From UBA4421 sp002470275 (GTDB taxonomy: Bacteria > Pseudomonadota > Gammaproteobacteria > Pseudomonadales > Azotimanducaceae), in contig CAJXDR010000020.1 of assembly GCA_913052345.1 (NCBI GenBank), forward strand, positions 1-41,189: a stretch of 41,189 nt of DNA. Direction: 5' to 3'. Of the stretch, positions 16,636-25,030 are shown piece after piece (positions within the stretch are counted from its first letter, which is position 1; each line of letters begins with the position of its first letter). Both the position numbers and the translations under genes were made by a program. The notes below the pieces were generated by a model, which was not told the DNA's origin, ran no database searches, and saw only the letters and a program-made list of their open reading frames with translations.

Positions 16636-17805
16636 ATGAATCTACATGAGTATCAGGCCAAGGGGCTGTTTGCCCAATACGGTCTGCCCGTTTCCGAGGG
16701 CTATGCTGTTGATACTGCTGACCAGGCCGTAGCCGCTGCCGAAAAGATTGGCGGCGAGCGCTGGGTGGTCAAGGTCCAGGTTCATGCGGGTGGCAGAGGC
16801 AAGGCTGGCGGGGTCAAAGTTGTTGACTCTCTGGAGGCAGTGAGAGCCTTTGCCGACCAATGGGTGGGTAAAAATTTGGTGACCATTCAGACGGATGAGA
16901 ACGGTCAGCCGGTGAGCAAGATTTATGTGGAGAGCTGCACAGACATTGATCGTGAGCTGTATCTCAGTGCGGTGATTGACCGGGGTAGCCGGCGAGTGGT
17001 GTTTATGGCCTCCACCGAGGGTGGGGTGGAAATCGAGACCGTTGCCGAAGAAACACCGGAAAAAATTCTGCGTGCCAGCATCGATCCCTATGTGGGTGCC
17101 CAGCCCTATCAGGGTCGGGAACTGGCGTTCAAACTCGGCCTAGAGGGCGCACAGGTCAGGCAATTTACTAATCTTTTCATGGGGTTAAACAAGTTATTTG
17201 AGGAATCAGATTGCTCTCTTCTGGAGATCAACCCCCTGGTCGTCACGGCGGCTGGTGACATCCACTGTCTGGACGCCAAGATCAATATTGATGGCAACGC
17301 GCTGTATCGCCAGCCCGAGATTGCCGCGATGGATGACCCGTCTCAGGAGGACGAGAGGGAGGCTCAAGCTGCGGAGTACAATCTCAACTATGTCGCCCTA
17401 GACGGCAATATCGGCTGCATGGTGAATGGTGCGGGATTGGCCATGGGCACCATGGACCTGGTGAAGCTACACGGGGGCAATCCGGCGAACTTCCTCGATG
17501 TGGGGGGCGGCGCAACCAAGGAGGCGGTGTCTGAGGCCTTCAAAATCATTCTGTCCGACAGTGCGGTACGCGCCGTGCTGATCAATATTTTTGGCGGCAT
17601 CGTTAGCTGTGCCACGATTGCTGAGGGCATTATTGGTGCCGTTCAGGAAGTGGGCGTTGAGGTGCCCGTGGTGGTTCGCTTCGAGGGCAATAACGCCGAG
17701 CTGGGACGCGAGACCCTGAGCAACAGCGGACTGAATATTATTCCTGGCGAAACCTTGGTGGACGCGGCCGAAAAAGCAGTGGCCGCGGCGGGAGGACAGT
17801 CATGA
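16636..17805 (+). CDS. sucC: succinate-CoA ligase (ADP-forming), beta subunit
   Basis: 389 residues, length as in E. coli (388). It has an ATP-grasp nucleotide-binding N-terminal domain (MNLHEYQAKGLFAQYGLPV, then VKVQVHAGGRGKAGGVK) and a CoA-ligase C-terminal domain with FLDVGGGAT and NIFGGIVSC. With SucD it converts succinyl-CoA to succinate with substrate-level phosphorylation. An AAGGA site lies 13 nt before ATG 16636, a longer spacing than usual. It overlaps sucD by 4 nt (ATGA). Confidence 0.98.
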   Translation: MNLHEYQAKGLFAQYGLPVSEGYAVDTADQAVAAAEKIGGERWVVKVQVHAGGRGKAGGVKVVDSLEAVRAFADQWVGKNLVTIQTDENGQPVSKIYVESCTDIDRELYLSAVIDRGSRRVVFMASTEGGVEIETVAEETPEKILRASIDPYVGAQPYQGRELAFKLGLEGAQVRQFTNLFMGLNKLFEESDCSLLEINPLVVTAAGDIHCLDAKINIDGNALYRQPEIAAMDDPSQEDEREAQAAEYNLNYVALDGNIGCMVNGAGLAMGTMDLVKLHGGNPANFLDVGGGATKEAVSEAFKIILSDSAVRAVLINIFGGIVSCATIAEGIIGAVQEVGVEVPVVVRFEGNNAELGRETLSNSGLNIIPGETLVDAAEKAVAAAGGQS

Positions 17806-18677
17806 GTATCTTGATCAACCACGACACTAAGGTGATCTGTCAGGGCTTTACCGGGTCCCAGGGTACTCTGCACAGTGAGCAGGCCCTTGCCTACGGCACC
17901 CAGTTGGTGGGCGGCGTTACGCCCGGTAAGGGGGGCAGCACGCATTTGGGTCTGCCCGTCTTCGATACCGTTGCCGATGCGGTCCAGGCCACGGGGGCAA
18001 CCGCCTCGGTGATCTATGTTCCTGCTGGATTCTGCAAAGATTCCATTCTTGAGGCGCTGGATGCGGGCATTGAGCTGATCGTCTGTATCACCGAAGGGAT
18101 TCCAACCCTGGATATGTTGGCCGTGAAGGCCCGACTAGAACTCACCGGAGCCCGGATGATTGGTCCTAACTGTCCTGGGGTGATCACCCCGGGGGCCTGC
18201 AAGATTGGCATCATGCCTGGGGATATCCATCTTCCGGGCAAGGTGGGCATCGTCTCCCGTTCGGGTACGCTGACCTATGAGGCCGTGAAACAAACAACGG
18301 ATCGTGGCTTTGGCCAAAGCACCTGCGTGGGCATCGGTGGAGACCCCATCCCGGGCAGCCACTTCATCGACATTCTGGCGCTCTTCCAAGAGGACCCGGC
18401 CACCGAGGCCATCGTGATGGTGGGTGAGATCGGCGGTAATGCCGAAGAAGAAGCCGCCGCCTTCATAAAGGCTAATGTGACCAAGCCTGTCGTGGCCTAT
18501 ATCGCCGGGGTAACGGCGCCGCCCGGTAAGCGGATGGGTCATGCCGGCGCCATCATTGCGGGCGGTAAGGGCACCGCAGACGATAAATTCGCCGCGCTCA
18601 ACGATGCCGGTGTGCGAACGGTTCGAAGCCTGGCTGAAATCGGCGAGGCGCTGGCCGAGATCACCGGCTGGTCCTAG
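17802..18677 (+). CDS. sucD: succinate-CoA ligase, alpha subunit
   Basis: 291 residues (E. coli 289). The CoA-binding Rossmann domain starts with CQGFTGSQGT. The phosphorylated active-site histidine is His247 in GHAGAIIAGGKGTADDK, and GPNCPGVITPG is present. It overlaps sucC by 4 nt, which suits the one-to-one alpha/beta complex. Last gene of the TCA block, followed by a short GC-rich hairpin and then the htpG promoter region. Confidence 0.98.
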   Translation: MSILINHDTKVICQGFTGSQGTLHSEQALAYGTQLVGGVTPGKGGSTHLGLPVFDTVADAVQATGATASVIYVPAGFCKDSILEALDAGIELIVCITEGIPTLDMLAVKARLELTGARMIGPNCPGVITPGACKIGIMPGDIHLPGKVGIVSRSGTLTYEAVKQTTDRGFGQSTCVGIGGDPIPGSHFIDILALFQEDPATEAIVMVGEIGGNAEEEAAAFIKANVTKPVVAYIAGVTAPPGKRMGHAGAIIAGGKGTADDKFAALNDAGVRTVRSLAEIGEALAEITGWS

Positions 18678-18686
18678 GCCTGAAGC

Positions 18687-18703
18687 GGGGCCTTCCGGGC
18701 CCC
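18687..18703 (+). terminator. short GC hairpin after sucD, possible weak terminator
   Basis: GGGGCC-TTCCG-GGCCCC forms a 6-bp all-GC stem 10 nt after the sucD stop. No T-run follows, so termination would be inefficient or need Rho; it could also simply protect the 3' end. Confidence 0.35.
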
Positions 18704-18745
18704 AGCCGACCTGAAGAGCTGAACGCAACAGCTTAACGCAAGGCA

Positions 18746-18772
18746 TTGATATCAGATGACTGAGCCCCATAT
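18746..18772 (+). promoter_or_regulatory. sigma-32 (heat-shock) type promoter of htpG
   Basis: TTGATA (18746-18751), 13-bp spacer, and CCCCATAT (18765-18772). The -10 element matches the RpoH consensus CCCCATNT completely and the -35 matches the TTGAAA core in five of six bases. The start would lie about 25 bp before the htpG ATG. Position, spacing and the chaperone gene downstream agree. Confidence 0.75.
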
Positions 18773-18802
18773 TGGTGCCCAGGATTATGGTGAGGAAATA
18801 GG

Positions 18803-20713
18803 ATGAGCGAGCCACAAACATCGGAAACCCTAAACTTTCAGACCGAGGCGAAGCAGCTACTGCAGCTGATGATCCATTCGCTGTATTCAAACCGCGAAAT
18901 CTTCCTACGTGAACTGATTTCCAATGCTTCAGACGCTATCGACAAGCTGCGTTTTCGGGCCATCGAAGACCAGAGCCTGCTGGGCGATGAGAGCGACTTT
19001 CAAATCGATATTACCTTCGACAAGGACGCCAAAACCCTGTGCATCGCCGATAACGGCATCGGCATGACCCGTGATGAGGTCATCACCAATCTGGGTACGA
19101 TCGCGAAGTCGGGCACCGCCGAATTCTTGGCCAATCTCAGTGGCGACCAACAGGCGGATGCCCAGTTAATCGGTCAGTTTGGCGTGGGCTTCTACAGTGC
19201 CTTCATGGTGGCGGATGAGGTGGAGGTCCGTACCCTGGCTGCCGGCGTGGAGGCCGATCAGGGCATTTGCTGGCGTTCTAAGGGCGAGGATGCCTATGTG
19301 CTGGAAAGCATTGATGATGCCAGTCGGGGCACACGGGTCATTCTTCATCTCAAGGACGAGGCCCTGGAATTCGCAGAGGATTTTCGCCTGCGGAATATCG
19401 TACGTCGTTATTCAGATCACATCGGCGTACCCGTGCGGATGCTCAAGGCGGAAACCGCCGAAGGTGAAGACCAGGAAGAGGGTGAGCCTGAGTTCGAACC
19501 GGTTAACAGCGCTCAGGCGCTTTGGACGCGATCCCGATCTGAGGTTAAGGATGATGAATACAAGGCGTTCTATCGACACATCTCCCATGACTACGAAGAC
19601 CCTATGGCCTGGAGCCATAACCGGGTTGAGGGAAAGTTCGAATACACCAGCCTAATCTATCTGCCTAAGCGTGCGCCCTTTGACCTGTACAACCGGGAAG
19701 TCCCCAAGGGGCTGAAGCTTTATGTTCAGCGCGTCTTTATCATGGACGATGCGGAACAGTTCCTGCCCCTATACCTGCGCTTTATCAAGGGCGTAGTGGA
19801 CTCCAACGACCTGCCCCTCAATGTATCGCGCGAGATTCTGCAGCAGGACGAGCGCGTGACGTCTATTCGCAATGCCGTCACCAAACGGGCCCTGAGCATG
19901 CTCGAAGACATGGCCAAGAAAGAGCCGGAGCAGTTCCAGGCCTTTTGGGATGAGTTTGGCGAGGTGATCAAAGAGGGCGCTGGCGAGGACTTTGCGAATC
20001 GTGGGGCCATCATGAAGCTGCTGCGCTTTGCTTCTACGGCCGGCGAGGGCAAGGTCAAGAACGTGGGTCTGGAAGATTACCTGGCACGTAAAAAAGAAGA
20101 TCAGGACAGCATTTATTACATTTGCGCCGAAACCTACGAGACCGCCAGTCGCAGCCCACACCTAGAAATCTTTAAGGACAAAGGCGTTGAAGTCTTAGTC
20201 ATGTTCGACCGCATCGACGAGTGGTTGATGAGCACTCTCACCGAATATGAGGGCGTGTCCTTCGTCGACGTGATGCGCGGCGATGTGACGCTGCCGGGAG
20301 AGGCAAAGGCCGATGACGAGGAAGACGAGGAAGAGTCGGACGATCATCCGTTGACCGAGCGCATTCAGGCGGTCATCGGAGACAGAGTTGAGGGTGTCCG
20401 GCCCTCCAAGCGTCTGACGGATTCTCCAGCGTGTTTGGTGCTGTCGGACTTTGGCATGGGCATTCAAATGCGCAAAATACTCGAGGCTAGCGGCCAGTCG
20501 ATGCCCGAGAGCAAGCCGTTCTTTGAGTTCAATGCTGACCACCCGCTACTGCACCGTCTGGACACGGAGGTGGACGAGGACCGGTTCAAGGAGTTGGTCG
20601 AACTCCTGTTCGATCAAGCGAGTCTGGCAGAGGGCGGCACGCTGCAGGATCCGGCGACTTACGTATCGCGAATGAACCGTCTGCTGATGGATCTGCTGCC
20701 TGCTGCTGAGTAG
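18803..20713 (+). CDS. htpG: molecular chaperone HtpG (bacterial Hsp90)
   Basis: 636 residues (E. coli 624). A dimeric ATP-driven cytosolic chaperone. GHKL ATPase motifs are present: NASDAIDKLR (41-50), DNGIGM (83-88), GTIAKSGT and GQFGVGFYSAF (about 124-134). Middle and C-terminal dimerisation domains follow. An acidic stretch near residues 500-517 (DDEEDEEESDD) sits in the linker before the C-terminal domain and is more acidic than the E. coli linker. The ATG follows GAGGAAATAGG. A sigma-32-like promoter lies directly upstream, so it probably has its own heat-inducible transcription. Confidence 0.98.
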   Translation: MSEPQTSETLNFQTEAKQLLQLMIHSLYSNREIFLRELISNASDAIDKLRFRAIEDQSLLGDESDFQIDITFDKDAKTLCIADNGIGMTRDEVITNLGTIAKSGTAEFLANLSGDQQADAQLIGQFGVGFYSAFMVADEVEVRTLAAGVEADQGICWRSKGEDAYVLESIDDASRGTRVILHLKDEALEFAEDFRLRNIVRRYSDHIGVPVRMLKAETAEGEDQEEGEPEFEPVNSAQALWTRSRSEVKDDEYKAFYRHISHDYEDPMAWSHNRVEGKFEYTSLIYLPKRAPFDLYNREVPKGLKLYVQRVFIMDDAEQFLPLYLRFIKGVVDSNDLPLNVSREILQQDERVTSIRNAVTKRALSMLEDMAKKEPEQFQAFWDEFGEVIKEGAGEDFANRGAIMKLLRFASTAGEGKVKNVGLEDYLARKKEDQDSIYYICAETYETASRSPHLEIFKDKGVEVLVMFDRIDEWLMSTLTEYEGVSFVDVMRGDVTLPGEAKADDEEDEEESDDHPLTERIQAVIGDRVEGVRPSKRLTDSPACLVLSDFGMGIQMRKILEASGQSMPESKPFFEFNADHPLLHRLDTEVDEDRFKELVELLFDQASLAEGGTLQDPATYVSRMNRLLMDLLPAAE

Positions 20714-20793
20714 CACCGGCATATCTATCTGTTGAGCAAGCCGTCACAATGGCGGCCTGTGAACAGGCGAATCCTTCAGGACCGGTTGAGTAG

Positions 20794-21810
20794 ATGAACG
20801 TAGCCATTGTAGGTGGCGGAAATTTTGGCACCGCCATCGCCAACATCATTGCCCGAAACGGGCACACGACCCATCTGTGGATGCGGGACCCCCAGCAGGT
20901 CGAACAAACCCTGCAGGCGGGGGAAAACCTGCGTTACCTGCCGGGCCATCCGCTAGAGCCCGGGGTCTTGCCCACCGCAGATTTGGGCTATGCCACGCAA
21001 TCCTCCAGCCTTATCTTCGTTGCCGTACCCAGTGCCGGCTTTGCTTCTGTCTGCCGTGAAATGGCGCCCTTCATTCAGCCAGAAGACGTGCTGATTAGTG
21101 CCACCAAGGGGATCGAGCCTGAGGGCTTTCGGTTGATGAGCCAGCTCCTCAGTGACCTGACCCCCAGCCAACATGTGGGCGCGATTTCTGGCCCGAATTT
21201 GGCGGAAGAGATTGCCGAGCAGCAGTATGCGGGCACGGTGATTGCCACACATCATCAGGGAGATGCGCTGCTGGTGCAGGATGTCATGCGCAACGCCACC
21301 CTGCGGGTGTACGCCAGTGCCGATGTATATGGCGTAGAGCTGGGCGGCGCCCTAAAAAATATCTACGCCATTGTCTGCGGCTTGGCGGCCGGGCTGGATG
21401 TGGGCCAAAACACCATTGGGTTGCTGATCACTCGAGCGCTGGCAGAAATGAGTCGATTCGCGGTATCCATGGGCGGTAATCCCTTTACGTTTCTAGGTCT
21501 CGCTGGGGTAGGCGACTTGCTCGTGACCTGCACTTCCCCACTCAGCCGCAATCATCGGTTGGGGTGCTGCATCGCCCAAGGCATGTCGCTGGAAGAGGCG
21601 TCGGAATCCCTGGGTAAGCTAGCGGAGGGGGTGAATACCCTGCGACTCGTGCATGCCAAGCGTCAGGAGCTGGAGGTGTATATGCCGCTTGTTGACGGCC
21701 TGTATCAAATCCTTTTTGAACAGCGCGAAATCACCGAAGTTGTTGGCACGCTCATGGGGAATACCGAGGGCGCGGATGTGGAATTCGTGGATCCGTCGCG
21801 TTGGCAGTAA
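20794..21810 (+). CDS. gpsA: glycerol-3-phosphate dehydrogenase [NAD(P)+]
   Basis: 338 residues (E. coli 339). It reduces dihydroxyacetone phosphate to sn-glycerol 3-phosphate for phospholipid synthesis. The Rossmann motif GGGNFG (7-12) is N-terminal. Catalytic Lys188 is in ELGGALKNIYAI, and the family segment SATKGIEPEG is intact. Ribosome-binding site is weak (GTTGAGTAG). It overlaps prmB by 10 nt and is probably co-transcribed with it. Confidence 0.97.
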   Translation: MNVAIVGGGNFGTAIANIIARNGHTTHLWMRDPQQVEQTLQAGENLRYLPGHPLEPGVLPTADLGYATQSSSLIFVAVPSAGFASVCREMAPFIQPEDVLISATKGIEPEGFRLMSQLLSDLTPSQHVGAISGPNLAEEIAEQQYAGTVIATHHQGDALLVQDVMRNATLRVYASADVYGVELGGALKNIYAIVCGLAAGLDVGQNTIGLLITRALAEMSRFAVSMGGNPFTFLGLAGVGDLLVTCTSPLSRNHRLGCCIAQGMSLEEASESLGKLAEGVNTLRLVHAKRQELEVYMPLVDGLYQILFEQREITEVVGTLMGNTEGADVEFVDPSRWQ

Positions 21811-22679
21811 CCCAGGCGCAATGCGTAGGGGAGGTCATCGAAAGCGTCTATCAACGTTTCGCGGATGCGCCGCTCAGTTACGGTCACGGCACCGATAACC
21901 CATGGGATGAAGCCGTCTACCTGGTGTTGCGCGTCACCGGTTACGCCGACGATGAAGGCTCACTGGAGCAGGACGTAGCACCCCTGGACCAGGAGCGCAT
22001 CGAGGCGCTCACCCACCGACGAATTAAGGAGCGCGTTCCCCTAGCTCACCTGTTGGGAGAATGTCAGTTCATGGGCCAGCGCTTTTTTGTAGGGCCCGGT
22101 GTCATGATCCCGCGTTCGCCCATCGGCTATCTGCTGGGCGAGCCTCTGGAGGAATGGGTGCCACCCAGCATCACGCGCATTGTGGACCTATGTGCCGGCG
22201 TCGGGTGTCTGGGTATCCTGGCTGCCCAGCGGTACCCCCAAGCCCAGGTGACCATGGTGGAGCTAGAGCCCCAGGCGGCAGCGCTGGCGCGACAAAACGT
22301 AGACCTGCATGACCTGGGTGGTCGGGTTCAGGTGGTAGAAGGCGATGCCTGCCGGTGGCTGGCGGAGCAAGCCGATCAGTGGGATTTGATTCTGACCAAT
22401 CCCCCCTATGTCAGTGCATCGGATATGCAGACCCTGCCATCAGAATATCGTCATGAGCCGGTGCTGGGTTTGGCCGCCGGTGAGGATGGGCTCAGGTTGG
22501 TGGACGCCTTCTTGCCGGAACTGGCAGAGCGGCTGAGGCCAGAGGGTATTTTTCTATGCGAGGTGGGGGCCAGCGCCCCGGCCATGCAGCGTAAATACCC
22601 GAGGCTGCCGATTCAGTGGCTAGCGTTGCCCGAGGGTGGGGAGGGGGTGTTTATGCTGGGCCAGAAAGGCTGGCGTTAG
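21801..22679 (+). CDS. prmB: ribosomal protein uL3 N5-glutamine methyltransferase
   Basis: 292 residues from a TTG start inside the gpsA end. The start was chosen because YGHGTDNPWDEAV (about 27-39), the PrmB N-terminal signature, must be included and no ATG or GTG precedes it in frame. The SAM-binding motif is DLCAGVGCLGI (about residue 130) and the Gln-methyltransferase signature NPPYV is at 200-204. It methylates a glutamine of ribosomal protein L3. PrmC is excluded by the PrmB-specific N-terminus. Its position just before aroC is common in gammaproteobacteria. Confidence 0.95.
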   Translation: MAVTQAQCVGEVIESVYQRFADAPLSYGHGTDNPWDEAVYLVLRVTGYADDEGSLEQDVAPLDQERIEALTHRRIKERVPLAHLLGECQFMGQRFFVGPGVMIPRSPIGYLLGEPLEEWVPPSITRIVDLCAGVGCLGILAAQRYPQAQVTMVELEPQAAALARQNVDLHDLGGRVQVVEGDACRWLAEQADQWDLILTNPPYVSASDMQTLPSEYRHEPVLGLAAGEDGLRLVDAFLPELAERLRPEGIFLCEVGASAPAMQRKYPRLPIQWLALPEGGEGVFMLGQKGWR

Positions 22680-22952
22680 CGTCGGCAGATGCGATTCTAA
22701 GGCACGAACCCGACCATTTGCCCAGGGACGACACTTGAGGAATACAGATGAATCTGCAGGGAAAATCTGATCCCGTGGAAGCATCAGGGTAGGGTGGAAG
22801 TGCCCAATCTTATCTACCGTCCCTGATTCGATCTCAGGACCTTGGACTACGGCTGGTACTTTTATCTCGGCAGCCGGATAATGGCGGCGTTCTGATTGCC
22901 GATCATCTGAAGGACAGGCAGGGAACGATTTCCTACATCAATAGAGCAGCGC
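22680..22952 (+). other. 273-bp prmB-aroC intergenic region with a long inverted repeat
   Basis: No gene seen. ATCAGGG at 22783-22789 and CCCTGAT at 22821-22827 form a 7-bp inverted repeat with a 31-nt interior that has further short pairings. GATAAT at about 22877-22882 is a good -10 sequence without a clear -35. This may be the aroC leader and promoter. Confidence 0.4.
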
Positions 22953-24047
22953 ATGGCAGCAAATACCTTCGGTTCACTTTTCACGGTCACCACCTTCGGT
23001 GAAAGCCATGGCCTGGCCTTAGGGGCCATCGTGGACGGGTGCCCGCCCGGGCTGCCTCTCTCCGAGGAGGATTTGCAGCCGGATTTGGATCGGCGCAAAC
23101 CAGGGCAGTCCAAATACACTACCCAACGGCGCGAAGGGGACCAGGTAGAGATTCTGTCTGGGGTCTTCGAGGGTGTGACCACGGGGACCCCCATCGGACT
23201 GCTGGTGCGGAACGAAGATCAAAAAAGCAAGGATTATGGCGCCATCAAGGACGTTTTCCGTCCGGCCCATGCCGACTTCACCTACCACCATAAATACGGC
23301 GTGCGAGACTACCGAGGTGGCGGGCGCTCTTCGGCTCGCGAAACCACCATGCGCGTGGCGGCTGGTGCCATCGCCAAGAAGTACCTGGCCTCCCACGCGG
23401 GCATCGCGATTCAGGGTTTTTTATCCGGCATCGGCAGCTTGCGGCCTGAACCCGTCGATCTGAGCACAGTCGATAGCAACCCATTCTTTTGCCCTGATCC
23501 GTCCATGCTGGATGACATCGCGGCGTTGATTGATCAGGTGCGCAGAGACGGCGATTCCATCGGTGCGGAAGTGTCCGTCATCGCATCCGGCGTGCCCGTT
23601 GGGCTCGGCGAACCCGTGTTCTCTCGGCTGGATGCAGACTTTGCGTCTGCGTTGATGGGAATTAACGCGGTGAAAGGTGTCGAGGTGGGCGACGGGATGA
23701 AGGTATCGACCCAGCGCGGCACCGAACATCGTGACGAGATGACGCCTAATGGTTTCACCAGTAACCACGCTGGCGGTATCCTGGGCGGGATATCCTCCGG
23801 TCAGGACATCCTGCTGCGCATGGCGCTGAAACCCACCAGCAGTCTGACCAGTCCGGGCCAATCCATAGACCGCTTTGACAACCCGGTAGAGGTTGTGACC
23901 AAGGGGCGACATGACCCCTGCGTGGGCATTCGCGCAACGCCCATCGCGGAAGCCATGGTGGCCCTGGTGCTCATGGATCATCTCCTACGACATCGGGGTC
24001 AGATGGGCCGCGAGGCGGGATTGCAGCCGTCTCAAACGGATGCATAA
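22953..24047 (+). CDS. aroC: chorismate synthase
   Basis: 364 residues (E. coli 361). It removes phosphate from EPSP to give chorismate using reduced FMN, the last common step to aromatic amino acids and folate. Signatures are TTFGESHG near the N-terminus, YRGGGRSSARET, the GDGM segment and the C-terminal RHDPCVGIRATPIAEAM. Start ATG 22953. Its last 16 bp overlap the 3' end of the convergent LysR gene. The trp genes further along use its product. Confidence 0.98.
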   Translation: MAANTFGSLFTVTTFGESHGLALGAIVDGCPPGLPLSEEDLQPDLDRRKPGQSKYTTQRREGDQVEILSGVFEGVTTGTPIGLLVRNEDQKSKDYGAIKDVFRPAHADFTYHHKYGVRDYRGGGRSSARETTMRVAAGAIAKKYLASHAGIAIQGFLSGIGSLRPEPVDLSTVDSNPFFCPDPSMLDDIAALIDQVRRDGDSIGAEVSVIASGVPVGLGEPVFSRLDADFASALMGINAVKGVEVGDGMKVSTQRGTEHRDEMTPNGFTSNHAGGILGGISSGQDILLRMALKPTSSLTSPGQSIDRFDNPVEVVTKGRHDPCVGIRATPIAEAMVALVLMDHLLRHRGQMGREAGLQPSQTDA

Positions 24048-24901
24048 CCCTGCAGCACCTTTAAAAATGCGCTGGCGCTGTTGGAAAGCGTGCGCTTGGT
24101 GTGAGTCACGCAGCCCAGGGTGCGAGTAATGGGCGCACAGTCCGGTGACAGTTGATGTAAACCTTCGGTCATGGTCTGCGGCAGGACGCTCCAGCCAACC
24201 CCGACGCTGACTAGCATGCTTATGGTTTCCAGGTAGTTCGTGGATAGGGCGGGTTTCAGGGCAAGGCCTTCAGAAGCGAAGCGCTCGGTCACGATTCTGC
24301 CGGTAAACGTATTGGGGCCCGGCAGGATGCAGGGCAGGGTAGCCATCTCGCTCAACGAACGAACATCAGGCAGCGGATGGGCATGCACAAAGCACAGCGG
24401 ATCGTGCCAAATGGGACGCGTCCTCAGATCTGGCTGCTCACGCTCTCCCGCTGGGTTTAGGGTCACTACGGCAAGCTCGATGTCTCCCGCGTGAACCATC
24501 TGATGAGCCACCTCTGAATCCTCAAACTGAATATCAAGCTCCACGCCAGGGTAGGCTTTGGTGAAGGCCTGCAGCACGGGCGCCAAACGGTGCAGCCCAA
24601 TATGGTGTGACGTAGCCAAACTCAGACGGCCGCTGACAACGTGCGCGAGGTTGGCCACATCTCGCTGCATGTCCTCGTACAGGTCCAGCATGGCCGTAGC
24701 CTTGCCCAGCAGCAGCTCTCCCGCAGGCGTCAGGCGCACGCGTTTACCCAACCGGTCAAACAGCGCCACGCCTAACCGGGTCTCTAAGGACTGAATGCGC
24801 TTGCTCATGGCGGGCTGACTGATATGCAGTTGTTCTGCCGCCGCGGAAAAAGACCCTAGGCGGACAACATGGGTAAAGGACTCGAGTTCGTCCAGATGCA
24901 T
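24032..24901 (-). CDS. LysR-family transcriptional regulator divergent from leuCDB
   Basis: 289 residues. An N-terminal winged HTH (about 1-60; LHISQPAMSKRIQSLETRLG) is followed by a PBP2-type effector-binding domain (about 92-285). The start ATG 24901 gives the standard LysR N-terminus. The gene is divergent from leuC with a T-N11-A dyad in between, so it most likely autoregulates and controls leuCDB; the effector may be a leucine-pathway intermediate. Target and effector are inferred from position only. It overlaps convergent aroC by 16 bp at the 3' end. Confidence 0.92.
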   Translation of the reverse strand: MHLDELESFTHVVRLGSFSAAAEQLHISQPAMSKRIQSLETRLGVALFDRLGKRVRLTPAGELLLGKATAMLDLYEDMQRDVANLAHVVSGRLSLATSHHIGLHRLAPVLQAFTKAYPGVELDIQFEDSEVAHQMVHAGDIELAVVTLNPAGEREQPDLRTRPIWHDPLCFVHAHPLPDVRSLSEMATLPCILPGPNTFTGRIVTERFASEGLALKPALSTNYLETISMLVSVGVGWSVLPQTMTEGLHQLSPDCAPITRTLGCVTHTKRTLSNSASAFLKVLQGYASV

Positions 24902-24951
24902 GGTTCAATGGCTCCTCATGGCGGTGCTTTGGCACTTGGTATTCGTGAAGG

Positions 24952-24966
24952 TTATACAAAATATAA
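24952..24966. promoter_or_regulatory. LysR-type operator (T-N11-A dyad)
   Basis: TTATA-CAAAA-TATAA is a perfect 5-bp dyad containing a T-N11-A core (24953-24965), in an AT-rich patch that contrasts with its surroundings. It lies between the two divergent starts, upstream of the leuC promoter at about -54, a usual place for LysR activation. Confidence 0.65.
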
Positions 24967-24977
24967 AAAATATCGAA

Positions 24978-25006
24978 TTGTTTTATGGCAATGCCCCGCC
25001 TAGACT
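24978..25006 (+). promoter_or_regulatory. candidate promoter of leuCDB
   Basis: TTGTTT (24978-24983), 17-bp spacer and TAGACT (25001-25006). The start would fall near 25013, 18 nt before the leuC ATG. The weak hexamers fit an activator-dependent promoter. Confidence 0.5.
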
Positions 25007-25030
25007 GCAGGGAAATTTGAGGGCTATGTC

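Noticed and set aside
18135..18890. 251-codon antisense frame across sucD and the htpG start
   Set aside because: It is a mirror of the highly constrained sucD gene and crosses two well-supported genes and a promoter; no family features.
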